A DNA stretch of 64,000 bases, from contig NC_047488.1 of the NCBI RefSeq assembly GCF_002079055.1, positions 186,001-250,000 on the forward strand. Reading direction: 5' to 3'. Numbering within the stretch: position 1 is the stretch's first letter; the number at the start of each line of letters is the position of its first letter. Source of the stretch: Saccharomyces paradoxus (lineage: Eukaryota > Ascomycota > Saccharomycetes > Saccharomycetales > Saccharomycetaceae). The notes under the pieces are model-generated. The model was not told where the DNA came from and ran no database searches. It saw only the letters and a program-made list of their open reading frames with translations. Below are positions 8,961-18,374 of this stretch, in pieces. Position numbers and translations under genes: made by a program.

Positions 8961-11567
8961 TTAGTGACCCAAGGTATAAATTGCAAAAGATCTGCGGAGT
9001 TGGCGACGAACACTGACTTTTTGCGCATCAACAAAGGAATCAACTACGACTTTGATAGCTCTATCCAAATCATAGGAAGATACGAATTCAGATAATCTCA
9101 TTTTAGCAAACGATTCTGCAATTCTTAGAATAGATTCTAAGTGACGAACAGTGATTGGAAATGAACCTGTAGAAATACTTTCCCTTCTCAAGTCCGCATA
9201 TACCCTACTGACTTTATCCATATCCATCTGGTGCAATTTAGGGTAGATTTTTGTCCTAGCATAGTGAATATACTTCATCAATAGTTCCTGTGGAATTGGA
9301 GAAATTTCTTCCTCCTTCTTCCTTTGCCTTTGGAGTCTTCTTTGCCTTGCAGTAATTTGCTCATTTATTTCATGTTCCCCTTGTTCTATCGCCGACTCGT
9401 CATTATTTTTGAGCTCTTCACCTTCTCGATCCTCATCGTTTTCTGGATGAGATCTGACGTGAGAATCGACAACAAACGTAGCTAATCTCTCGTCGGCCTC
9501 TTCATCAACAAGATCTCTCACAACACATAAAATATCAAATCTAGAAAGAATAGGTTCAGTTAAACTAACATTTTGAGCTAAAGGCAACGTTGAATTGTAT
9601 CTACCACCATTTGGATTTGCCGCAGCTATAATTGAACACCGTGCTTGTAGTGTGGTAACAATACCAGCTTTAGAAATAGAAATACTTTGCTGTTCCATAG
9701 CTTCATGAATGGATGTACGATCTTGATCGTTCATCTTATCGAATTCATCAATTAAACAAACACCCTTATCAGCTAGCACTAGCGCACCACCTTCTAAGGT
9801 CCATTCTTTAGTAATAGGATCTTTCCTAACGGACGCAGTCAAACCGACAGCCGAAGCACCTTGACCGGTCGCAAAGACCGCTCTGTGGGCTGTTTTCTCG
9901 ACGTATTTCAAGATTTGAGATTTGGCAGTACCTGGATCACCTAATAATAACACATTGATATCACCACGAATGGAATGTTTTCCATTAACGTTTTTTGGAA
10001 CACCTCCAAATAATGAACATGCGACAGCAGTTTTGATATCCCTATGGCCATAGATAGATGGTGCCATTGATGATATAATTTTATCAATTATTCCACGATC
10101 TCTAGAAATCTTTCTAAATTCACGTTCCTCTTCTTCAGTCCAACCGAAAACATCTAATCCTTCTTCACCTTCGTTAGCTGCATTACCTTCCCTTCTCTTT
10201 ATAGAATTAGCCTCAATAATTGTGGCAAAAACGGGAAAACCGTTCTTTGCATTCAAATTACCATCGTAGTTGTTTTTATAGATGCCGGTAACTTCTACCT
10301 CTTCACCTGGCTTGGATACATCTACCAAATCCGCCAATAAGATAACTTCTCTGTGCCTTGGCAAACGACCTGGGGGAACGGTTCCGGGAGCTTCCTGGAG
10401 CGTAACTCTTTGATAATTTCGGTACACCGTTTTTTCTCCATTAACTCTAAAGGGGCCTTTTGATTTACAATTTGTGCAAAATGAGATTCTAATTTCTTCG
10501 TTAGAATCTTGAAAAAATGGACCCAATATGGAGCCACATTTCAAGCAATTGAATTTAACGTATTTCAACTGAGGGAAGACACCTGTTCTTCTTGTCACCA
10601 CCCCAGTGACACGTACTAGAGAGGTCAGATTAGATTCACGCAATTCACGTAAACTGTATATTGTCGGAAAATCTGAGATTCTTACGTGAATCTCGGAGTG
10701 GATACGGGCATAATCTGGATAATGTAATTCAGTTGCCTCCATGGCCACTAGATCGAATATTTTTAACATTTCTTCCGGGCATTTAGCTAAAAACAGTGCC
10801 AGGATGGCTTTGGACTCCGCCAGGTGTCTATAATTAACTTCCAAAGATTCAGAATTCATCTCACCTAATGTTCTAATACGTGCACCGTATACAGAACGAC
10901 CTGTTTCGTCTGTATATTCTAGCAGAAATGACTTCAACTCTCTGGCAATAGTTCTTGAAACATTAGGTTGTGTAATCCATTCCGAGTAACTGTTAGCCTT
11001 AACGTTACTTAAGGATTCTAAAGTTAGTTCCTCTCTCAATGGGTCAATGTCCATATCACTTAAGAGATCGTCATCGCTATTTTCAAAGTCCTCATATTGC
11101 CTCCTCCTCCTTCGTCTTTGCACAGGAAGACCCATTTCATCTAATTGCGCGGCACCTGCTTGTTCTTCATCCTCGTCATCTATGTAGGCAACATTTCTCA
11201 ATAGTCTATCTCTTTCATTTAGCTGAGCATCAATACGGCGACGTTCGCTTAAAGATAATTCTTGCTGTTCCCTATCATCTACTTGATTTGGATCATACCT
11301 ATCTCTATTCTGATCAGCCGCATAATCCTCATACATATTATCGCCCATCAAATCCACTTCGTTCATTTGTTCTTCCACTTCATCAATATCTGGCACATCG
11401 TCAACTTCGTTATCGTCACCTTCAGGGTTAATCATATCTGGAGAACCAATTGGCGATGAAACTGGATTCATTCCCCTTCTAAACTGTTGCTGGGGTGAGG
11501 ATGGCGGTAGCTCATTTTCTGAATCGGAATCATCTTCCTCACGTCTACGTCTCCTATTATCAGACAT
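8961..11567 (-). CDS. MCM2: Mcm2, subunit of the MCM2-7 replicative helicase
   Basis: Mcm2 is one of six subunits of the MCM2-7 ring loaded at origins and the motor of the CMG helicase. The start is the ATG at 11567 (MSDNRRRRREEDDSDSENE); a GTG codon just before it is not used. The product is 868 residues. The acidic Ser/Asp-rich N-terminus (about 1-190) is the region that binds histones H3-H4 and is phosphorylated by DDK in other species. A C4 zinc finger (CLKC ... CTNC) lies near 341-367. The AAA+ core follows: Walker A GDPGTAKS near 549, Walker B CLIDEFDK near 605, and the arginine finger SRFD near 676. A charged linker precedes the C-terminal lid and ends IYTLGH. All key residues are intact. 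Confidence 0.97.
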   Translation of the reverse strand: MSDNRRRRREEDDSDSENELPPSSPQQQFRRGMNPVSSPIGSPDMINPEGDDNEVDDVPDIDEVEEQMNEVDLMGDNMYEDYAADQNRDRYDPNQVDDREQQELSLSERRRIDAQLNERDRLLRNVAYIDDEDEEQAGAAQLDEMGLPVQRRRRRRQYEDFENSDDDLLSDMDIDPLREELTLESLSNVKANSYSEWITQPNVSRTIARELKSFLLEYTDETGRSVYGARIRTLGEMNSESLEVNYRHLAESKAILALFLAKCPEEMLKIFDLVAMEATELHYPDYARIHSEIHVRISDFPTIYSLRELRESNLTSLVRVTGVVTRRTGVFPQLKYVKFNCLKCGSILGPFFQDSNEEIRISFCTNCKSKGPFRVNGEKTVYRNYQRVTLQEAPGTVPPGRLPRHREVILLADLVDVSKPGEEVEVTGIYKNNYDGNLNAKNGFPVFATIIEANSIKRREGNAANEGEEGLDVFGWTEEEEREFRKISRDRGIIDKIISSMAPSIYGHRDIKTAVACSLFGGVPKNVNGKHSIRGDINVLLLGDPGTAKSQILKYVEKTAHRAVFATGQGASAVGLTASVRKDPITKEWTLEGGALVLADKGVCLIDEFDKMNDQDRTSIHEAMEQQSISISKAGIVTTLQARCSIIAAANPNGGRYNSTLPLAQNVSLTEPILSRFDILCVVRDLVDEEADERLATFVVDSHVRSHPENDEDREGEELKNNDESAIEQGEHEINEQITARQRRLQRQRKKEEEISPIPQELLMKYIHYARTKIYPKLHQMDMDKVSRVYADLRRESISTGSFPITVRHLESILRIAESFAKMRLSEFVSSYDLDRAIKVVVDSFVDAQKVSVRRQLRRSFAIYTLGH

Positions 11568-11899
11568 CACTTATATCGTAGTTACGTTGGACTTCTTACA
11601 AAAGAGGCAGAAAAAGTGTATCGAGTGTTGCTAAGTAGAAAGTACCAAAAATGTATATATTACAGGATATCTACTTGTTACTTTCTGATTCCGTTGCTCG
11701 AAATTTTTCGTTGTCCTATTTTCCTCGGTATGCAATTAGATTTCCTAAAAAAGGCATATGATAAATATTACGCGCGATTCCGCATTTGGGTCTCCAGATA
11801 ATTCACGAAAGGATTTAATATTTATGTAATTGAAATGATGTTTATGTTTAAATATTTACAGAATGTTTGAACAGGTATTTACTTCTTTTAGATAAAAAG
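11568..11899. other. MCM2 promoter and PIM1 3' region
   Basis: The 332 bases between MCM2 and PIM1, both on the minus strand, carry the MCM2 promoter near MCM2 and the PIM1 terminator near 11850-11899. An Mcm1-type site is listed separately. ACGCGCG near 11770-11776 resembles part of an MCB element. No gene is seen. Confidence 0.5.
11743..11754. promoter_or_regulatory. Mcm1-type site (possible early cell cycle box) of MCM2
   Basis: TCCTAAAAAAGG fits the Mcm1 consensus DCCYWWWNNRG and is preceded by TT, giving part of an early cell cycle box. It lies about 175 bases before the MCM2 ATG. MCM genes are known to peak at M/G1 through such boxes. Assignment to MCM2 is inference. Confidence 0.5.
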
Positions 11900-14800
11900 T
11901 TAGTCTTTTTCCTTTTTAGCATCCAAGATTTCAAACTCAGCCTTCCATACTGAATTACCTTGTTTCGTATTCACATCCTTGAATAATTTTTGGAATATGT
12001 CATTATACCAATCAGCAGCCAAAGGCTCCAACCCTTCCTTTACGTTGTCTGGAAGTTCCTCCCAATCATTTAAATTATCCTTAGGGAAAATGATAGTTTT
12101 GGCACCAGATCTTTTAGCGGCCACAGCTTTTTCTCTCAAACCACCAATACGTAGAACTTTACCGGTAAGTGTCAATTCACCGGTCATCGCAACCGTAGGA
12201 TCAATCGACTTATTCAATGCTAGGGATAGGAAGGAGGTGGCCATAGTGACACCTGCAGATGGACCATCTTTAGGGGTGGCACCTTCAGGACAATGCAGGT
12301 GGATAGACGCTTTTTCAAAAAATCTGTTTTCAGGGAATTTTTGTGCTAGATACATCTTAGCAAATGAATAAGCAAGTCTTGATGATTCCTTCATAACATC
12401 TCCCAGTTGCCCGGTCCTTTCAAACGTTGGGTGCTTACAGTTGTGCAAAGGCTGTTCAAGGACGGATTCGACATAAAGTGAGCAGCCTCCCATATTAGTC
12501 CATGCCAACCCCATAACTACCCCCGGTGGAGTTGTTTCATATAACCGATCTGTGGTGTAGACTGGAGGCCCAACGTAATCCTTTAAATTTTTCTGGGATA
12601 TGGAAACATTGATCTTTTCAGAAGTCTTCAAAGCTTCAATGTCATCACTTGTCTTTTCCAAATCATTGTTCTTACTCTTCTCTGATGAGCTTTTGGCGTT
12701 GCTGTCTACCTTTTCTTCGGAAGAGACACTTTCCTTAGACTTGCTATCGGCTGATGACGTTGGGGAATCTTCAATACTCAATTCTTTTACCACTTTCAGG
12801 GCAGCTTTACGGTAAATTTTTTCTATGTGTTTTTTCAGATTTCTTACACCACTTTCTCTACAGTAGTACTTCATTAACGCTGTAATTGCATCTTCTGTCA
12901 TATCGACATGAGAGTTCTCTAAACCAGCACTTTTCTTAGCACTCGGGACCAAATACTGCTCGGCAATCTTAACCTTATCTTCAGCAACATACCCTGTCAA
13001 CTCAATAACTTCCATACGATCCAGCAAAGGTCTTGGAATAGTTTCTAAGGAGTTGGCGGTGCAGACAAAGAGCACTTTCGATAAATCTATTGGAATATCC
13101 AAGTAGTTATCCAAGAAGCTGTTGTTTTGTTCAGGGTCCAGTACTTCTAATAATGCTGCGGATGGATCACCATGAATACCGCCGTGCCCAATCTTATCGA
13201 TTTCATCTATCAAAATCAGAGGATTTTGGGTTTGACACTTCTTTAATGCTTGAACTACTCTACCAGGTAAGGCACCAATATATGTTCTCCTATGGCCTTT
13301 GATTTCAGCCACATCCGTCATACCACCTACAGAAAACCGGAAGAATTTCCTATTAAGGGCTCTGGCGATCGACTTACCTATGGAAGTTTTACCAACACCT
13401 GGTGGTCCCACGAAACATATAATTTTACCATCGACTTTACCTAATAGTTTTCCGACGGCAATAAACTCCAAAATACGATCTTTAACATCTACCATACCAT
13501 AATGGTCCTCATCTAAAATTTTTTTTGCTCTCGGGATAGAATACTGTTCTTTGGAATGTTTCCCCCATGGGATCGATGTTAACCAATCCAAATAGTTTCT
13601 GATGACACCAAACTCAGACATAGAAGTCTCCAAAGTACTTAGTTTAGTTATTTCATCATCGAAGATTTTCTGAACGCTGTCAGGTAATTTTAATAACTTC
13701 ACTCTTTCTTTATAAGTATCGATTAATTTGTCACGGCCATCGTCAATACCTAATTCTCTTTTGATACCCTTTAACTGCTCCATCAAATAGTATTCTCTTT
13801 GTCTCTTTTGAATCTTTGTCTCTACATCTTTGGAGATTTTATTCTGTAATTCTGCATTCATCAGTTCTTTCTTAAGGACCAGTAGCGATTTTTCCAACCT
13901 GTGTTCAATGTTTAAGGACGACAATATATCTTGTAATTCGTCTTCTTCGCCGGCAGAAACAGCGGCAGCAAAATCTGCCAATCTAGCTGGTTCCTCGAAA
14001 ATGTTCGTGGTGGCTGATTGAATCGAAGCTGAAAAAGTCGCAATTTGTTCTCTGAACATGGTGTTCAATTGAGAAATTTCTTTGAATACCTTCAGGATTT
14101 CAGATGTTAGCGCATTAATGACGGGTGACTTTCTATCGAACGGTTCATCTTCCAAATTCAATACATTGACAAGAGAAACATTGTAATTTTTTAAAAATTC
14201 TGTGGGGTTAACATCTTCACCTTCTTGAACGTCATCTAATTCGTCAGGCTCTTCTTCAGTGGGTTCTACTCTCTTATGTTGTTGCAATTCGGAATTTGGT
14301 ATCCTCTCCACCACAATATCTTCCAACTTGGGTGTGGTAGAGCTAGCGCTTTCCTGATCCTCTGTGATCTCAGCGTTTTCAACGACGGTTGTTTCAATAT
14401 CCGTTTCCTTTACTTGATCTTTCGACTTTTCCTTTTCCTCGTTTGGTGGAAATAATTCATCAATTTTTATCCTTCTGTGAGGATATAAAAGAGCAGTCAT
14501 TGTTTCAGTGCCTGTCTTTTCGTCTTTGCTCGGAAAAGCGCTAGTTATTTGAGCTAAAACACCAACATCGTACACATCATTTTTATCTGTGATCACGTCA
14601 GTATCTTCTTCTGAGTTCTTCAACATGAAGGCACCAATGTAGGGTTGCTGACGGTCTAACATTTCCTTGATTGCCTTCATAACTCTCTCGTCCGATATCA
14701 CAACCGCCTTGTAGAATCCTGGAAATAAGGGCCGTCTGGCTATTGGCAATGCTAGCATCTGCGGGTATACTTCTGGTACATCCTTTGGTGGTTTCTGTTT

Positions 14801-15301
14801 CGAACTTCCATCTCCAGAATCCGATCGACTGGATGATGACTGTCCACCTCCAGAAGCGGAGCTTTTGGAGTTTTTAGAAACTTCACTTTCCTGATTCTTA
14901 TTGATCGTTTCATCATCACGCGTGGGCTCAATATCCTTATCGTTATCTTTCTCTTCTGGTACTATCTTGACATCTTCGTCCTTTTTCTGAGACGTACTGT
15001 CATCCTTTGCCAGAATGCTTTTGTTATGATTCGTAGCCTGGAAATGCCAAGCAAACTGTTCATCAAGTTGTGTAAGTTGTTCCATGTATCTTGGATTTTT
15101 CAATTGATGTTGGAACTCTTGCCATGTTGGGGTCTTAGTAATGTAATTAGGTTTGATATTCTCTACGTCATGCACGTTCAAGGTCGATGCCAACCTTTTT
15201 TGAGGGAGTGCAGCGGTCTTAGCAATAGAGCGGTAATACTGGATGGCTCTCGTGGTTCTTGCCACTGTGCCAAGGGTCTTTGCGGTTCTTGTTCTTAGCA
15301 T
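11900..15301 (-). CDS. PIM1: Mitochondrial Lon protease Pim1
   Basis: Pim1 is the ATP-dependent serine protease of the mitochondrial matrix. It degrades misfolded proteins and is needed to keep mitochondrial DNA. The product is 1133 residues, as in S. cerevisiae. An Arg/Thr-rich presequence (MLRTRTAKTLGTVARTTR) targets the matrix, and a charged Ser-rich stretch lies near 90-170. The Lon substrate-binding domain is about 180-620 with acidic inserts. The AAA+ module follows (Walker A GPPGVGKTS near 638, Walker B LILIDEIDK), then a second Ser/Lys-rich insert near 835-885. The protease domain has PKDGPSAGV with the nucleophile Ser at residue 1015 by codon counting, and the partner Lys in EKAVAAKRSG near 1058. 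No catalytic residue is missing. A PACE-type element lies upstream. Confidence 0.97.
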   Translation of the reverse strand: MLRTRTAKTLGTVARTTRAIQYYRSIAKTAALPQKRLASTLNVHDVENIKPNYITKTPTWQEFQHQLKNPRYMEQLTQLDEQFAWHFQATNHNKSILAKDDSTSQKKDEDVKIVPEEKDNDKDIEPTRDDETINKNQESEVSKNSKSSASGGGQSSSSRSDSGDGSSKQKPPKDVPEVYPQMLALPIARRPLFPGFYKAVVISDERVMKAIKEMLDRQQPYIGAFMLKNSEEDTDVITDKNDVYDVGVLAQITSAFPSKDEKTGTETMTALLYPHRRIKIDELFPPNEEKEKSKDQVKETDIETTVVENAEITEDQESASSTTPKLEDIVVERIPNSELQQHKRVEPTEEEPDELDDVQEGEDVNPTEFLKNYNVSLVNVLNLEDEPFDRKSPVINALTSEILKVFKEISQLNTMFREQIATFSASIQSATTNIFEEPARLADFAAAVSAGEEDELQDILSSLNIEHRLEKSLLVLKKELMNAELQNKISKDVETKIQKRQREYYLMEQLKGIKRELGIDDGRDKLIDTYKERVKLLKLPDSVQKIFDDEITKLSTLETSMSEFGVIRNYLDWLTSIPWGKHSKEQYSIPRAKKILDEDHYGMVDVKDRILEFIAVGKLLGKVDGKIICFVGPPGVGKTSIGKSIARALNRKFFRFSVGGMTDVAEIKGHRRTYIGALPGRVVQALKKCQTQNPLILIDEIDKIGHGGIHGDPSAALLEVLDPEQNNSFLDNYLDIPIDLSKVLFVCTANSLETIPRPLLDRMEVIELTGYVAEDKVKIAEQYLVPSAKKSAGLENSHVDMTEDAITALMKYYCRESGVRNLKKHIEKIYRKAALKVVKELSIEDSPTSSADSKSKESVSSEEKVDSNAKSSSEKSKNNDLEKTSDDIEALKTSEKINVSISQKNLKDYVGPPVYTTDRLYETTPPGVVMGLAWTNMGGCSLYVESVLEQPLHNCKHPTFERTGQLGDVMKESSRLAYSFAKMYLAQKFPENRFFEKASIHLHCPEGATPKDGPSAGVTMATSFLSLALNKSIDPTVAMTGELTLTGKVLRIGGLREKAVAAKRSGAKTIIFPKDNLNDWEELPDNVKEGLEPLAADWYNDIFQKLFKDVNTKQGNSVWKAEFEILDAKKEKD

Positions 15302-15681
15302 GTTTTATTTGCTAATCCTTTCCTTCAAGCACCTCAAAAACCAAAAAAAACTGCCAAACTTCGAAGCAGCAGCAAATGCACACTGTATTATCTGGTATTA
15401 GAGCTCCTAGTGACTGTATGAGCTTACGGTGGCTGCAGTAGCGGTGCCAAAGTATGGCTAAAAGTCTTGGTCTGACTTATTTCCTTCCGGTGGCAAACAT
15501 TATACACCCTTTACAAAGCACCCATACATTACATTGACTACATTCCACACTAACAATAAAATATTATCTATATCGTTACATTCATTAATTACATGAGACC
15601 AGCCACCAGCAGGGAATAGCCCCCGTGCCGTTTCATCCTGATGACTAGCAAGTTTTGTGATATACCACCGGTTTGGTCGCC
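15302..15681. other. PIM1 promoter and HAP3 3' region
   Basis: The 380 bases hold the PIM1 promoter, with the PACE element listed separately, and the HAP3 3' end. Open frames here are non-ATG continuations of the complement of HAP3 and are not supported as genes. Confidence 0.5.
15489..15497 (+). promoter_or_regulatory. PACE-type Rpn4 element upstream of PIM1
   Basis: GGTGGCAAA is the exact proteasome-associated control element bound by Rpn4. It lies 188-196 bases before the PIM1 ATG, in reverse orientation to the gene. Rpn4 mainly drives proteasome genes; a Lon protease target fits a general proteolysis response, but that is inference. Confidence 0.55.
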
Positions 15682-16116
15682 TTAAGGCACCTCTTCGTCT
15701 TCCTGCTCGTACATCAGTTGGTTCTTCAGCGCCTGTTGTTGCCTGTATTTGGCCAAGTAGATCTTCAATACCTCTGCATAGTTCTCGAATCCTAAGGCGT
15801 GCAATGATATCAGGATGTCTTCCCCGTTTATCGTCTTTCTTTTGTCTGCAGCGCATCGATCGCTTGCCTCGCTGGTCACAAAGGAAATGAGCTCACTGAC
15901 GCACTCCTGCATGCATTCTTTGGCATCTTTCGATACCTTAGCACTCGGTGGGAGCGTATTTTTCATGAGTCGCGCTACGTTGTTGATAGGCAGCCATCTA
16001 TCCTGCTCTCTTAATGTGGAAATCTGTTGCAGGCTGCCGCTGGAGCTAGCGTTCCCACCGTTCTCCTGAGTATCCTCTGGGCTTGTGCTAACATGTTCAG
16101 ACTCGTTGGTGTTCAT
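15682..16116 (-). CDS. HAP3: Hap3, histone-fold subunit of the CCAAT-binding complex
   Basis: Hap3 (NF-YB family) pairs with Hap5 through a histone fold and, with Hap2 and Hap4, binds CCAAT boxes to activate respiratory genes. The 144-residue product is the S. cerevisiae length and nearly identical to it. The conserved domain spans about residues 38-128: [15 protein letters not shown] with the DNA-contact segment, then [37 protein letters not shown] and the last helix [15 protein letters not shown]. The N-terminus is Ser/Glu-rich and disordered and the C-terminus is acidic. A CCAAT box (complement, 16177-16181) lies 60 bases before its own ATG, and two CCAAT boxes precede ACH1 in this window. 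Confidence 0.97.
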   Translation of the reverse strand: MNTNESEHVSTSPEDTQENGGNASSSGSLQQISTLREQDRWLPINNVARLMKNTLPPSAKVSKDAKECMQECVSELISFVTSEASDRCAADKRKTINGEDILISLHALGFENYAEVLKIYLAKYRQQQALKNQLMYEQEDEEVP

Positions 16117-16424
16117 ATTCTCGAGAGGTTCGTGCCACTTGTGGTACTATCTAGCTTATTCTTGCTCTTGTGTTTGATTGGCGGAAAGCTGCTACTTGTA
16201 GCTCTTTTTTTTACTTAGTTTGAGAAAGCGGACCAAAAAAAGCACGTAGCGCGATATTGTCGTGGCATCGAACGTAATATGAATATTTCCATGGTGCTAT
16301 ATTTTGGCTGGGGATTTGCAATGATCGTAGCTTGGAGAAGGCAATGCATATTAGTAGCGGTAAAGGGCCACGGATAGGGTGATTTGAATTTGAGACTGCT
16401 TTTGTTAGTGAAGGTAAGGAAAAA
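16117..16424. promoter_or_regulatory. Divergent promoter region HAP3 / RFT1
   Basis: The 308 bases are shared by two divergent genes. The complement of 16177-16181 is CCAAT, close to the HAP3 start. A T tract with a T8 run lies near 16206-16213. No canonical TATA box is clear on the RFT1 side. Confidence 0.45.
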
Positions 16425-18149
16425 ATGGTGAAGAAAAGTTCACAATTGCCCTCTACCAGCGAACAGATCCTGGAAAGGTCCACGAAAGGAGCCACGTTCC
16501 TCATGATGGGCCAACTTTTTACCAAGGTGGTAACGTTCATATTAAATAATTTGTTGATCAGGTTTCTTTCACCCAGAATTTTCGGTATCACAGCCTTTTT
16601 AGAATTTATACAGGGCACCGTGTTATTTTTTAGTAGAGATGCAATTCGTTTGTCGACGTTGAGAATCTCAGACTCCGGTAATGGAATACTCGATGACGAT
16701 GATGAGGAGGAGTACCAGGAGACTCATTACAAATCTAGAGTGCTGCAGACCGCGGTTAATTTTGCGCACATCCCGTTTTGGATCGGGTTCCCACTGTCCA
16801 TTGGTCTTATCGCGTGGCAATACAGGAACATCAACGCGTATTTCATCACTCTGCCATTCTTCACGTGGTCGATCTTTCTTATTTGGCTCAGTATCATCGT
16901 CGAACTGTTGAGCGAACCATTCTTTATCGTCAACCAGTTCATGCTGAACTATGCCGCAAGGTCGAGATTCGAAAGTATTGCGGTGACTACAGGATGTATT
17001 GTCAATTTTATAGTTGTTTATGCTGTCCAGCAATCTCGATACCCGATGGAGATTGTCACTTCGGACATTGACAAAGAAGGCATCGCCATATTAGCGTTTG
17101 CCTTGGGCAAGTTAGCTCATTCGATCACCTTACTAGTATGTTACTATTGGGACTATCTCAGGAATTTCAAACCAAAGAAACTATTCAGTACTAGGCTAAC
17201 GAAGATAAAAGTACATGAAAATAATGAATTGAAGAAAGGCTATTCAAAGAATACATCTTATTTTTTCCAAAACGACATTTTACAGCATTTCAAAAAAGTC
17301 TATTTTCAACTATGTTTCAAGCATTTGTTGACAGAGGGTGATAAGTTGATTATTAACTCCCTATGTACCGTAGAAGAGCAAGGAATTTATGCTTTACTGT
17401 CGAACTATGGCTCGCTTCTGACAAGGTTGTTATTTGCGCCGATTGAAGAATCTCTGCGGTTATTTTTGGCCCGTTTGTTGTCTTCGCATAATCCAAAGAA
17501 TTTAAAGCTATCTATCGGAGTCCTGGTCAATTTAACAAGGTTTTACATATACTTATCGTTAATGATCATCGTATTTGGGCCCGCCAATTCATCTTTTTTA
17601 CTGCAGTTCTTGATCGGCTCAAAATGGTCCACTACTTCCGTTTTGGACACCATAAGAGTTTACTGCTTTTACATCCCATTTTTATCGCTTAATGGTATTT
17701 TTGAAGCATTTTTCCAAAGTGTGGCCACTGGTGACCAAATTTTGAAGCACTCATACTTCATGATGGTCTTTTCTGGTATTTTCTTACTCAATTCCTGGGT
17801 CCTTATTGAAAAACTCAAATTATCAATCGAAGGCTTGATATTGAGTAATATTATCAACATGGTGCTAAGAATATTGTATTGTGGTGTTTTCTTGAACAAA
17901 TTCCATAGGGAATTGTTTACAGATTCCTCTTTTTTCTTCAATTTTAAGGATTTCAAAACGGTTATCATCGCTGGCTCAACGATTTGTCTAGTTGATTGGT
18001 GGTTTATAGGATACGTTAAAAATTTACAACAGTTTTTTGTCAACGTGTTATTCGCAATGGGATTATTGGCGTTAATCTTGGTCAAGGAGCGCCAAACCAT
18101 ACAATCATTTATGAATAAAAGGGCACTCTCCAATTCCAAAGATGTATAA
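16425..18149 (+). CDS. RFT1: Rft1, ER membrane protein of N-glycosylation
   Basis: Rft1 is an essential ER membrane protein needed for N-linked glycosylation at the Man5GlcNAc2-PP-dolichol step. It was proposed as the lipid-linked oligosaccharide flippase, though its direct role is debated. The 574-residue product starts at the first ATG (MVKKSSQLPSTSEQ). It has about 12 to 14 hydrophobic segments typical of the MOP/MATE-like fold, for example near 28-52, 104-124, 140-165, 186-205, 342-395 and 505-560. The conserved early motif GATFLMMGQLFTKVVTF (about residues 23-39) is present. Length matches S. cerevisiae. Its only unusual part is an acidic loop, DDDDEEEYQ, near residues 89-97. Confidence 0.95.
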   Translation: MVKKSSQLPSTSEQILERSTKGATFLMMGQLFTKVVTFILNNLLIRFLSPRIFGITAFLEFIQGTVLFFSRDAIRLSTLRISDSGNGILDDDDEEEYQETHYKSRVLQTAVNFAHIPFWIGFPLSIGLIAWQYRNINAYFITLPFFTWSIFLIWLSIIVELLSEPFFIVNQFMLNYAARSRFESIAVTTGCIVNFIVVYAVQQSRYPMEIVTSDIDKEGIAILAFALGKLAHSITLLVCYYWDYLRNFKPKKLFSTRLTKIKVHENNELKKGYSKNTSYFFQNDILQHFKKVYFQLCFKHLLTEGDKLIINSLCTVEEQGIYALLSNYGSLLTRLLFAPIEESLRLFLARLLSSHNPKNLKLSIGVLVNLTRFYIYLSLMIIVFGPANSSFLLQFLIGSKWSTTSVLDTIRVYCFYIPFLSLNGIFEAFFQSVATGDQILKHSYFMMVFSGIFLLNSWVLIEKLKLSIEGLILSNIINMVLRILYCGVFLNKFHRELFTDSSFFFNFKDFKTVIIAGSTICLVDWWFIGYVKNLQQFFVNVLFAMGLLALILVKERQTIQSFMNKRALSNSKDV

Positions 18150-18374
18150 GCAAAAAGTCTTAAATAACTTAAGCAATGCGTAATATGCGCTTAAATAACG
18201 TATAGTGAGTAAATCATCAAAAAGCATTTTTTTTTTCCTTCATTAACCCTTCAGCGACTTAACCTGTATACACTATATGATGTAAAAATGTTGAAAAATT
18301 ACGCAATGAAAGGTAGACAAACAAGATAAAAGCTATTTCGCCGTACAGAGATTATCCTTCTATGCCAGGACGCT

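Noticed and set aside
15500-15856. Minus-strand frame of 118 codons overlapping HAP3 in another phase
   Set aside because: It shares the strand with HAP3 but a different phase, has no family match, and is explained as a shadow of HAP3.
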